The notes under the pieces are model-generated. The model ran no database searches and was not told the origin of the DNA. It was given only the letters and a program-made list of their open reading frames with translations. A stretch of 64,000 nt of DNA from Andalucia godoyi (Eukaryota; Discoba; Jakobea; Jakobida; Andaluciidae), in NCBI GenBank assembly GCA_009859145.1, contig VRVR01000038.1, positions 62,001 to 126,000 of the forward strand, in the 5' to 3' direction. Shown here piece by piece: positions 18,487 through 26,933 of the stretch. The translations under genes were made by a program, and so were the position numbers. Numbering within the stretch: the first letter of the stretch is position 1; every line of letters begins with the position of its first letter.

Positions 18487-20064
18487 TTAATAATACCGAG
18501 GGATGTGGCGGGGAACTCCGCGCAAAGGAGTGTCTGTGGACTGGAGAGTGTGGGATATGGCGCACTCGCGAAGATGCCGAGTCCCGTGCTGCAGATCGCG
18601 GAATCGCTTGTCCCGGTGCCAGTTTTCGTCGTACTGCGTGGAACTCAGGTGCGAGATCGGATGCTTGAAGACTCGTGGATCGGCGCCACACAGATCTTCA
18701 AAGACCTTTTCTTGCGACTCGGGGACAAGCAGAGGAAGACTCCGGAGTCCAAGATCGCGGAACACGGCAAAGCGGTGCGTTCCATCGGTGAAGCGAACCA
18801 TGCACTCCGAAGACGGACCGCTCTGGAGGTTAGGAGTCGCAAGCCCAGAGTTGTGAGAAAAGCGAGCTGCACTGACAATGATTGGGACTGCCTCTGAGCT
18901 CGTTTGGTTCTTCAGCAGCCACCGACAAAACGTCTCACAACGCAGTCTGGAATCTTCTTTTCGCGAAAGCCGGCCTCCAAATCCAACGTACTTCACACTG
19001 TCGGCTTGGAAATACGGATCCAGACGCACAGGGTCCACATACACAAGACGCTTTCCCTTGTGCAGCGACGACTCAGAAACACCAAACCGAAACCCTGGCA
19101 CCAGCTTACCAAGAGTTTGGAACCCGAGGGACCTTCTAATTTTCTCTTCCGCTTGCCTAGTTCCTCCTTCTTCCACGGTCTGACTCGCAGATTCGAAACT
19201 GCACGACGATAACGACAGCGACGGCGACAGCGACGGCGACAGCGACGGCGACAGCGACGGCGACAGCGACGGCGACAGCGACGGCGATGGTGGAGACCGC
19301 TGCAAAACAGGGCTGGTTTGGCTGGATTCGCTGTCCGTATGCAACGACGAAGAGCTGCTGTTGAGAATCCGATGCAGTCTTGCAGGCAAACTTTCCGTCA
19401 GTGTGCCTGAAGAAGAACTTTGTGGATCTGTCGAGAACATGCCCGCACGGTGATCCTCGAGAACTGTCTGAACCGGTATCCTGATCCACGGGTTTTCCGC
19501 ATGCTCGACTGCATCCGGACAAAATCCAGACTCTCGGAACTCGGCAACGTCGCTACTTCGCACGAGAACCGGGACGTATGGAACGCGCAAATCTCGCAGT
19601 GCTGCGAACCGAGCTGCACCTTCCGTGAAAAAGATTGCAGTTTTCGTTTCCGTCTGATCGGTCCGTGTTTCCACTGATCGCGACGGAGGCGAAGGAGGCG
19701 ACCGGCTCCGAAACTGAGACCGTGATTGCAGTTCACCCCTTGAAGCTGCATCCATCGTGAAGCCCAGGGAAGACTGGCTTCGAAACAGTGCTGCGCATGT
19801 ATCGGGAGCACTATACTTGAGTCTGACGAGCCGGATACATGGGACCGAAATGCTGACGAAGGACTGCTGCTGAAACGACGATACGATTTTTTCGACTTTG
19901 GAGTCTTTCGAGTCTGGTGAAATGTACTTTCCTCGACATAGCTGGAACCCGCGATCCAGGTGATCGGTACATGCCCACACGACAGTTTGTGCCTGAAGAT
20001 GCGAAGCCTTGACTACGAACCTGAAATTTCGAGGTGGCTCGCTGTGTCTTTGAGTGGGGCGCAT
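18487..20064 (-). CDS. Hypothetical protein with two ParB-like DG-HR motifs
   Basis: 525 residues from the ATG at 20064; an extension to 20208 lacks an ATG. I do not recognise the gene as a whole. Two similar modules are visible. The first contains FFTEGAARFAALRDLRVPYV (near residue 150) and the second RFTDGTHRFAVFRDLGLRSL (near 425), each preceded by FRF-V, a VP-I/V-VS strand and Cys/Arg-rich sequence. The DG-HR-A-RDLG-LPVLV pattern is that of ParB/sulfiredoxin-like folds. The first copy has EGAAR where the second has DGTHR, so only the second keeps the key residues. A linker of tandem PSLS repeats (19212-19288) joins them. It lies tail to tail with Rac. Confidence 0.6.
   Translation of the reverse strand: MRPTQRHSEPPRNFRFVVKASHLQAQTVVWACTDHLDRGFQLCRGKYISPDSKDSKVEKIVSSFQQQSFVSISVPCIRLVRLKYSAPDTCAALFRSQSSLGFTMDAASRGELQSRSQFRSRSPPSPPSRSVETRTDQTETKTAIFFTEGAARFAALRDLRVPYVPVLVRSSDVAEFRESGFCPDAVEHAENPWIRIPVQTVLEDHRAGMFSTDPQSSSSGTLTESLPARLHRILNSSSSSLHTDSESSQTSPVLQRSPPSPSLSPSLSPSLSPSLSPSLSPSLSLSSCSFESASQTVEEGGTRQAEEKIRRSLGFQTLGKLVPGFRFGVSESSLHKGKRLVYVDPVRLDPYFQADSVKYVGFGGRLSRKEDSRLRCETFCRWLLKNQTSSEAVPIIVSAARFSHNSGLATPNLQSGPSSECMVRFTDGTHRFAVFRDLGLRSLPLLVPESQEKVFEDLCGADPRVFKHPISHLSSTQYDENWHRDKRFRDLQHGTRHLRECAISHTLQSTDTPLRGVPRHIPRYY
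19212..19288. repeat. 12-bp tandem repeat (GACGGCGACAGC) in coding sequence
   Basis: About six and a half perfect 12-bp units, encoding Pro-Ser-Leu-Ser repeats on the minus strand. An intragenic minisatellite likely to vary in copy number. Confidence 0.9.
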
Positions 20065-20495
20065 GCAGGATACCGCCGAAAAACAAACGGTGAACAGAAC
20101 AGACACGAGAAATGTATAGCCAAAATCAGTGGGCAGCCATGCGTGTATGTCTGGATTAACTGATACTATTATTAAGAGATCTACATGCACGTCCTTCACT
20201 TCCTTCACTTCCTCGCTTGCTTCATTGGGTTGTAAATGCGACGCTGTCGGACCGTAATTGTGAAAACGACTGCTGTAAACACAATTCTACGAAAGTTTTC
20301 TCGAAAACAAACAGCAAACGGAGCCCAAGCAAACCACGAAAAGAAAGCCCATTCATTTTCGTTCGTTTCGTTGTTGGTGGCAGAAGATTGCTAAGAGAAG
20401 AAGAAAACATAAAGGAGAAAAGGGATCGAAAAATTCACATTCACGGTTCCACATTTTCAACAGCGGGGCGAAGTACGTACGAAGTCAGGTGAAGA
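20065..20495. other. Divergent intergenic region
   Basis: Upstream of both the minus-strand ParB-like gene and the plus-strand coiled-coil gene. Nothing recognisable beyond short non-conserved frames. Confidence 0.45.
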
Positions 20496-22505
20496 ATGGA
20501 AGAGAATCGAGAGGAAAATGGAGACCCGCGTCTGTCGGAGCCGTTTGACGAAGACGCTGCTTTTGCATTCTTGCACTCAAAACATCGCCAGTCTGACCAG
20601 ACGGCACCTGGTGACGGAGTCCGCGAAATTGATCGGAAGATCTACGGAAATGGACGTCAAGAACACAGTCGGGAAGACCATGCAGAGGACGCCGCGGATC
20701 AGACTGGGAATAATGATCATGACGGTCGCAGCAATAATGAAAGACGTGATGATGATGATGATGATCGGGGTGGTGGTGGTGGTGGTGGTGGTGGTGGTGG
20801 TGAGATGGCGCAGCACGAAATAGAAAATGGGATGGACGCGGCTGAGGGAAATGAATATTATGAAGACAGCGATGTTCAGGAAAGTGAGTTCGACTCGGAG
20901 GCAGTTGCAGATCCAACAGAAGAAGTCGATCTGAACCAGCTCCACGAAGTCCTCAACTTGATGAAGGGACAACTGTCAAAACTAGACATTGAGCTGAAGC
21001 AGCAAATGCGCATCATGAAGACACTAACGTCCAAATGGATTTCGTATCAACACACCGCAGTTGATGCACAATCTCTGTCGCAGTCGCAGCTGATAACTCA
21101 GAAAAAGGCGGCATCCAATGCTGGAGCAACAACGGCAACGGCAATTGCCACCTCAACTGGCGGTGCAACGACAACATCGAATGGAGAACGCAGAACATCC
21201 GTTCAAGGTAATAAGAGTGATGCGTCGAGACTTGGGATCCCAAGGGCTTCTTCAACTTCGCTGGACTCGATGGGGTCGCTAAACTCCCCGTCCTGCGAGC
21301 CGCCAAACCGGTCGAGCAGCCCGAGTCGGAAGCTTTCCGTGGTTGTGCCGGAATCAGAAGCCGCATGGGAGCAGCCGCCGAATGCAGGGTATGAGATCTA
21401 CGATGGAGACGCCATGGTAGAACAGGAAATCGAGATTGCTCGAAGGCACATCCGATCGATTACAGACCAGAACAAGAGGCTGTCGAAGGCATTGGAGGAC
21501 GCAAAACACAGAATCCAGCATGGATTCACCATCGATGACAAAGTTGCAAAGCAAACGAGAATCATCGAAGCAAAAAGAAATGAAATTGTTTCCATCCGTC
21601 AGAAGCTCGACAGAATGGAGAAGCTGCTGCATCAAATCGGCGCCGTGAAACAGATCAAAGGAGAACAGGAGGAAAAGCTCATTCGATACCGACACGAAAG
21701 CAAAGCCTTGCAGCAGGAAAACATCATGCTCAGATCGAGAGTTCAGGAACTGGAGGGAAGACTAAATGACACTCAGATTCGGAGCACAAGTTACCTGTCA
21801 AAATCGACACAGAAAGAAATGACGCTCATGGAAGGAAAGCTCATGAAACAAGAAAAAGAGCTGCAAAAGATGAGAACCATGATGCAGGAGAAATACCAGA
21901 TGATCACTGCACAAGACAGTGAGCTTCAGGTGCGACAAAGAAGAATCAAGCAGCTCGAAGTCGAACTCGCCATTCTCGCCGCAGACAAGGAGAAGGTACT
22001 GATTACTCTTCTCGGCGCCCAGGGAAGAGCCGCGGCTGTGGAAGAGAATTTTGAAAAAAAGACGCGGATGGCAGAACACCTCTTTCGAAAGAAGGAAATC
22101 GAGATGCAAAAGCGAGAGTCTGTTTTCAAAGAGTACAATGCCAAAGTGGATGCAGGCGTGTCCCTTATTCAGGACGTCTCCCAGCACTTGCAGGAGGCAG
22201 TGAAGGAGGCATCGAGCAATGCTTTCGCAGAAAACAAGATCTGCGGTTTGGACAAGCGAGAAGCCGCAACACTGAATTCGGTATTCACTAAGAAGATCGA
22301 AGTGTTCTTTGACATCGTCAAGCGTCTGCATGACAAGGCAAAAGAAACGTCCAAGGTCTGTTTGTCTGCAACGGAGAAGATTACAGGTGATCCCGCCTAC
22401 TCGATGTATGTAGTGAAAGACGCAAGCGACATTAAGGCTGGGTGGAAGCACACCTCGTCGAATCCATTCGTACCGTCGACGCCAGAATCCGACCAGCCGG
22501 CTTGA
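20496..22505 (+). CDS. Coiled-coil protein of unknown function
   Basis: 669 residues from the ATG at 20496. The first 130 residues are acidic and low complexity, with a run of six Asp followed by eleven Gly (20755-20803). Residues about 140-185 and 290-560 are rich in heptads (for example KLIRYRHESKALQQENIMLR), indicating long coiled coils, with a Ser/Thr/Ala-rich linker between. The C-terminal 100 residues are helical but not obviously coiled. The architecture suits a cytoskeletal or tethering protein, but no family signature is seen. Confidence 0.72.
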   Translation: MEENREENGDPRLSEPFDEDAAFAFLHSKHRQSDQTAPGDGVREIDRKIYGNGRQEHSREDHAEDAADQTGNNDHDGRSNNERRDDDDDDRGGGGGGGGGGGEMAQHEIENGMDAAEGNEYYEDSDVQESEFDSEAVADPTEEVDLNQLHEVLNLMKGQLSKLDIELKQQMRIMKTLTSKWISYQHTAVDAQSLSQSQLITQKKAASNAGATTATAIATSTGGATTTSNGERRTSVQGNKSDASRLGIPRASSTSLDSMGSLNSPSCEPPNRSSSPSRKLSVVVPESEAAWEQPPNAGYEIYDGDAMVEQEIEIARRHIRSITDQNKRLSKALEDAKHRIQHGFTIDDKVAKQTRIIEAKRNEIVSIRQKLDRMEKLLHQIGAVKQIKGEQEEKLIRYRHESKALQQENIMLRSRVQELEGRLNDTQIRSTSYLSKSTQKEMTLMEGKLMKQEKELQKMRTMMQEKYQMITAQDSELQVRQRRIKQLEVELAILAADKEKVLITLLGAQGRAAAVEENFEKKTRMAEHLFRKKEIEMQKRESVFKEYNAKVDAGVSLIQDVSQHLQEAVKEASSNAFAENKICGLDKREAATLNSVFTKKIEVFFDIVKRLHDKAKETSKVCLSATEKITGDPAYSMYVVKDASDIKAGWKHTSSNPFVPSTPESDQPA

Positions 22506-22519
22506 CCAACTGTCACACG

Positions 22520-22541
22520 CCCCCCCCCCCCCCCCCCCCCC
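22520..22541. repeat. Poly-C/poly-G homopolymer, 22 bp
   Basis: Twenty-two consecutive C, 15 bp after the coiled-coil stop codon and about 120 bp before the end of the convergent ZPR1 gene. Such a run could form a G-quadruplex on the minus strand, or may be an assembly-length artefact. Confidence 0.9.
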
Positions 22542-22658
22542 GACGCTTGGATAGCGGTTCTTTTTTGAATGTGGACGGGTTCAGCCAAGCTGAGAGACCG
22601 CGACAATACAACCCCAACCCCAAAAACCCCCGCCTCCCCCCTTGTCCAAATACCCCTT

Positions 22659-24113
22659 TCAATTCCCGGACGTCGTCGAACGGTCACCATGATTCTCGAT
22701 CTCTAAACCATGCAAACCAAGATCTTCATCTTGTTCGAAGGTACGGTCATATTCCTCAACTAGCAAGCGCGAATCGACATCCGGCGGACATACACTCTGA
22801 ATGTAGGAATTTGCACAGGGGTCATCCAAGATGATAGTGAACGGTGTTGTAAAGCTGCAAAGCAAGTCCAGTTTTTCACAAAACGAGGCTAGCTTGGACC
22901 TGCGGTCTGCAGCAGCAGAGTCCCCGGCGGCAAACGGAGTTAAATCTCGCAGTTGTTCCAAACACTTGCGCAAGAAACCTTCTAATGTGGTGAAGAACGC
23001 CCCCAAGGTCCCCGGGGCAAGCTCAAAATCGATCTCTGGGATCCTGACGAATGCCGTGTCACTTTTCAGGAAATCGCGATTCATATCAACTCGACCGGTC
23101 ACGCACAACACGAATCGCTTTCCGCGAGGTGGGATCGCCCCAATATCTTTGATTTCTGTCGACCGGTAATCACATTCTTTGCATCGGTATGACATGATCA
23201 GTGCCTCTTTGAAATGCGGAATCCTTGTCAACAGCATCTGAACGGGAGTACTTCCGCTCCGGCACGAAGGACAATTAGTCTGGAACGTCATGACTTCCCT
23301 GGTATCCTCTAAAACGCTAAACAGCAGATGATCTACAAGTTGATCGTCCACCTTGGCTCCCGCGCAGCCTGTTTTCACATCGGCCATTTTTTCCCACTCC
23401 AAAACCAATGCTGCGTTTTGCACACTCTCCAGCATATGTTCGTGTTTGCGGATTCCCAATGCGAGATCTTGCGCTGAAGTGCGTCTGAATTGCTCTCTGG
23501 TCAGTAATGGATCACCGCCACTGGGAGCAAACGGGCTTTCGACATAGGAATTCCCACTGGGATCCTCCAAAATGAATGTGAATTGGGTGTCTCCTTTCAC
23601 CAAATTGCGAAGTCGCAGAAGAAAGGCCTCGATGCGCTCTGCCATCTGTGGATCGACCCGCTTCCTTGCGTCTTGGCCTTCTGCCAGCGCATCATGTGCA
23701 GTTTGCAAGACTCCCTCCACTGTGCTCAGCAACCCTCTTTGTGTCTGTGCTGGAATTTCGAGATCAATCTCTGGAATGCGCACCAATGCATGATCAGACT
23801 TGACGACTTGGCGATCGAGCTCCAACCGAGACTTCACCGACAGCACATACCTGCAGCCCTGGTCCGCAAACTCGCCTCCAAATTGCATGTCTGTGTTCCT
23901 AAACCCACACTGATCACATAAAAAACTCGACAATATAATCTCTCGAAAATGCGGGATCCTCGTCAGCAACAACCGCGTCTCTCCCTGTTCGCCACACCCC
24001 ATGCATACCGAAGACACTGAAATAGGCAGGTCATCCTTTACAGTTCCTTCCCCTTGCTCTCGCTCCAGCTGCTCATCTTCCTCGAGATTGAGTACCGAAT
24101 CACCTGATTCCAT
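22659..24113 (-). CDS. ZPR1: Zinc-finger protein ZPR1
   Basis: 484 residues from the ATG at 24113 (MESGDSVLNLEED); family members are about 450-490. Two ZPR1 modules are visible, each a C-x2-C...C-x2-C zinc finger followed by an alpha/beta domain: CMGCGEQGETRLLLTRIPHF...CDQCGFR near residue 32, and CPSCRSGSTPVQMLLTRIPHF...CKECDYRSTE near residue 281. LLTRIPHF and the V-SD-A-VRIPEIDFE motif repeat in both. ZPR1 acts as a folding chaperone for translation factor eEF1A. It ends convergently with the coiled-coil gene. Confidence 0.95.
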   Translation of the reverse strand: MESGDSVLNLEEDEQLEREQGEGTVKDDLPISVSSVCMGCGEQGETRLLLTRIPHFREIILSSFLCDQCGFRNTDMQFGGEFADQGCRYVLSVKSRLELDRQVVKSDHALVRIPEIDLEIPAQTQRGLLSTVEGVLQTAHDALAEGQDARKRVDPQMAERIEAFLLRLRNLVKGDTQFTFILEDPSGNSYVESPFAPSGGDPLLTREQFRRTSAQDLALGIRKHEHMLESVQNAALVLEWEKMADVKTGCAGAKVDDQLVDHLLFSVLEDTREVMTFQTNCPSCRSGSTPVQMLLTRIPHFKEALIMSYRCKECDYRSTEIKDIGAIPPRGKRFVLCVTGRVDMNRDFLKSDTAFVRIPEIDFELAPGTLGAFFTTLEGFLRKCLEQLRDLTPFAAGDSAAADRRSKLASFCEKLDLLCSFTTPFTIILDDPCANSYIQSVCPPDVDSRLLVEEYDRTFEQDEDLGLHGLEIENHGDRSTTSGN

Positions 24114-24502
24114 GTTCCTTCCAACAAACAACCACCAGAACAGTCCCTTTGAGTAAAAGCTACACACGCACGCACGCACGCACGCACGAAAGAAGGTGAG
24201 AAAAGGTGAGAAGAGCACATACTGCTGCACAGACGATTGTCGGGAGTTTATCTATTTTGAGCTTTGCGGGGAAATTCCTCCCTTTGGTTGATGCTGGGAC
24301 CGCCGTGCACGCCGAGTTTGAGTCGTACAAACGCGAAAAAATAACAAACTCATCAATTTCAGATTAGACAGACTGATACATAAGATTCTCTCTGCTTTTT
24401 TCGTCTTCTTCGCTGTACATTACACTGCAAAATTTTGGTTATTATTAATCTTTTTTCTCCTTTATTAGTGTGCGCGTGTGGGGGGTGTATTTTGTGCTTC
24501 GA
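24114..24502. other. Divergent intergenic region with CGCA repeat
   Basis: A CGCA/ACGC tetranucleotide microsatellite at about 24163-24188 lies 50 bp upstream of the ZPR1 ATG. No gene recognised. Confidence 0.5.
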
Positions 24503-25543
24503 ATGTCTGCTGTCGCTCAAGATTCTCGGGACCGTGTCGTGACGTTTGTCGGTGGAGGGTATGTTTCGTTTCTGTCCGTTCTGAAATTTTCAGGTTGTCA
24601 TTCTTTTTGCCTCGATCTAATTATGTGTGTTATTGCTATTGGGTGTTGGTGGTGTAGGCTTGGTGGTGCAGTTGGAGCGTTCATGACGAATCCGTTGGAT
24701 GTGGTCCGGACTCGGTTCCAAGCGAGAGTAAAATCTGATGTTACACAGCTTGCACAGACGTACCGATTCGCGACATTGCATGCCGTTCGGCTCATTGCAA
24801 AGACGGAAGGAGTTCCAGGGCTGTTCCGTGGATTGACACCGAATTTAGTTGGAATTGTGCCTTCGCGATCTATTTACTTTGCCACCTATTCGTCGACGAA
24901 AGGATTTTTGTTGCAACATTACCAGAAGAAAGAGAACTGGATCACACATGCGCTGTCGGCGTGCACTGCGAGCATTGTGACGTCGACCGCAGTGAATCCG
25001 ATATGGGTCATCAAGGTGCGGTTGCAGCTTCAAAGTACAAATTCGCAGCTGTTTGGAAGCGGGAGTCAAGGACAGATGTACAATGGTTATCTGGATGCGT
25101 TTTCAAGGATATTCCGTGAAGAAGGGTTTCGTGCGTTTTACAAGGGGCTCGGAGCGTCGATGCTGGGTATTTCCGAGACCGTAATTCAGTTTCTGATGTA
25201 TGAAAAAATGCGAGCATTGGTGAAGGAGCGGCGCGACCCTACTCCAGTGGACAATCTATTCGTAGGAGGACTTTCAAAGTTTTGTGCTTCGTCCATCACG
25301 TATCCGCATGAAGTTCTGCGCACAAGGATGAGAGAACAACGGACGCATGCTGGATCGCTTGTTAAACCAATGGGGTTGCTGCAAATGTCGTCGTTCATTC
25401 TCAAGGAAGAGGGTCTGGCGGCTTTCTATGGAGGATTTGGACCGCATATGCTGCGCGTTGTTCCAAATACTGCAATCATCTTTGCAGTGTTTGAACTCGT
25501 CGTCAGGGTCTTTGGATCAAGCACTATGAGAGACGCCAGATAG
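24503..25543 (+). CDS. Mitochondrial carrier (SLC25), pyrimidine-nucleotide/RIM2-like, one intron
   Basis: Exons 24503-24558 and 24658-25543 give 313 residues. The 99-nt intron (GTATGT...TGTAG) has no in-frame stop, so the unspliced frame is also open. Splicing restores VTFVGGGLGGAVGAFMTNPLDVV, as in other carriers. Three repeats carry the signatures NPLDVVRTRFQ, NPIWVIKVRLQL and YPHEVLRTRMRE. NPIWV-K-RLQL and YPHEV-RTR are typical of SLC25A33/36 and yeast RIM2, which move pyrimidine nucleotides across the mitochondrial inner membrane. Plant folate/NAD carriers share the NPIW motif, so the substrate is not certain. Confidence 0.88.
   Translation: MSAVAQDSRDRVVTFVGGGYVSFLSVLKFSGCHSFCLDLIMCVIAIGCWWCRLGGAVGAFMTNPLDVVRTRFQARVKSDVTQLAQTYRFATLHAVRLIAKTEGVPGLFRGLTPNLVGIVPSRSIYFATYSSTKGFLLQHYQKKENWITHALSACTASIVTSTAVNPIWVIKVRLQLQSTNSQLFGSGSQGQMYNGYLDAFSRIFREEGFRAFYKGLGASMLGISETVIQFLMYEKMRALVKERRDPTPVDNLFVGGLSKFCASSITYPHEVLRTRMREQRTHAGSLVKPMGLLQMSSFILKEEGLAAFYGGFGPHMLRVVPNTAIIFAVFELVVRVFGSSTMRDAR
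24559..24657 (+). other. Spliceosomal intron (99 nt) in the SLC25 gene
   Basis: GTATGT donor, TGTAG acceptor. Length divisible by three without stop codons. Removal joins GG to GCTTGG and restores a conserved carrier motif. Confidence 0.85.
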
Positions 25544-25577
25544 TTCCTCCTGTCTTTTCATTCACTCATTCTCATAT

Positions 25578-25579
25578 TC

Positions 25580-25651
<72 letters not shown>
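25578..25651. repeat. (CT)n(CA)n compound microsatellite
   Basis: CT repeat followed directly by a CA repeat, 35 bp after the SLC25 stop codon. The same CT-then-CA arrangement recurs at 31936-31998. Confidence 0.95.
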
Positions 25652-26449
25652 CTTTTTAATTGTCCTGTTTTCTGTTTTTCCCCGCCTCGGTTCAATATAG
25701 ATCATGTACATACATTCATTGGCTATAAGACGTTCATACATGGATGCATATATGTGTGCTTCCTTTGCTTTCTATTTCTTTTTTTCCTGTTGTTCATTTG
25801 CTGTTTTTGCGTGGCGCAGGGGTATCTTTTCGCATGCGCATCTGACGAATCTTTTTCATGGCGACTCTGTCTTCGTGTGCTTCTTGGCGAAAGTCTTGAG
25901 CCTTATGTGCGCGTGCTATCATTCTCACACACTGTCCCCAGTTAGGAGCAAGCGTGACACTTCATTTACAAAACATTAATTGACCCATACCAATCTGTGT
26001 TTCCACCTGCTGCGTGCTTTCTTCTTTTTCTCTCTTTTTTTTTTTTGGTTCGGCTCCATGCTAGCGAGTCCGGTCAACACCGACAAGAATGGTCACTATC
26101 ATCAATCCTGCGCCAAATCTCTACTGGATTGGTTGTCACATTTTCGCTCCGATCACCAAAACATGAATCACTACTGATCATCGGCTTAGCGGTCACCAAA
26201 GACAGATCCAAGCCTCGCGTTTTTTGTTTTTTGTTTTTGTTTTTGGGCTATTTTATTTGGGGCGAGCACCACCTCTTCCATGCAGTCAAAGGATCATCGC
26301 AACCAAACCTATTCCCCAATCGATTCAACATTCATAAAATAAACGTTGGAGGAAACAGAATGTAGTCGGCGAACGCCGCCGCGCCGGACGACGCTTTTGC
26401 CTTTGCTCCTTCTTGTTCTCTGACCTGAAAGCGCATTCCAAACGCAATC

Positions 26450-26666
26450 GATCACTTCTTCGTGATCTGATGATCATCCGCCTGCTCAGCAAGTTGCGAC
26501 GAGAGGGGAATCAACGGGTTTCGTGGTTCTCGGTGTCTTCGGGCATGGCCGGACTGAGTTTGTTGGGAAGACCCCTCTTCGGAGGCATGCGATGTGTTTT
26601 GTCTTTGTCTCTGGTGAAAGGTGCTGCTTGAGGGTTCGATTATAAATATAAGAAACAAACAGAAAA
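26450..26666. repeat. 217-bp dispersed repeat, copy A
   Basis: Identical, in inverted orientation, to 63784-64000 except for two substitutions (26580 C/T and 26614 G/A, read in this orientation). It begins with a perfect hairpin, GATCAC-TTCTTC-GTGATC, followed by GATGATCATC, and ends in a TATAAATATAAG string. The left boundary is uncertain because the other copy is cut by the window end. It has no convincing coding potential. A C-box-like TGATGA (26468) and D-box-like CTGA (26554) are present but do not make a convincing snoRNA. Confidence 0.9.
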
Positions 26667-26933
26667 TAATAGAAAGGCGTGAAAAGGTGAGGAATGAAGA
26701 AATTCTGGACTTAACGACGGTAAGAACATCGCGTCCCCGCAAGGTTGAATAAGCAAACTTCCGGTTTTGATCTTGTTTGTTTGACGTTCAATGTTGATCC
26801 GCAAAGCTGCCAGCTGTTTCCATTTCCTTTTCCGTTTTTCAGCTTCAGTTTGAGAAGTAGTTTTAGTTTTAGTTTATTATTTGGCTTTGGACAGAAGGGA
26901 GTGTTATATGATATTTTTCTTAAAAAAAAGAAA

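Larger units (their letters stand above)
25544..26933. other. Long intergenic region
   Basis: Holds a CT/CA microsatellite (25578-25651), T-rich tracts near 26030 and 26220, and one copy of a 217-bp dispersed repeat (26450-26666). Short frames have no protein character. The part from 26700 should include the ENT transporter promoter. Confidence 0.5.

Noticed and set aside
26413-26742. Opposing frames of 72 and 96 codons over the 217-bp repeat
   Set aside because: Both frames are open but low in coding character. One of the two substitutions between copies changes a residue, and no family is recognisable on either strand.
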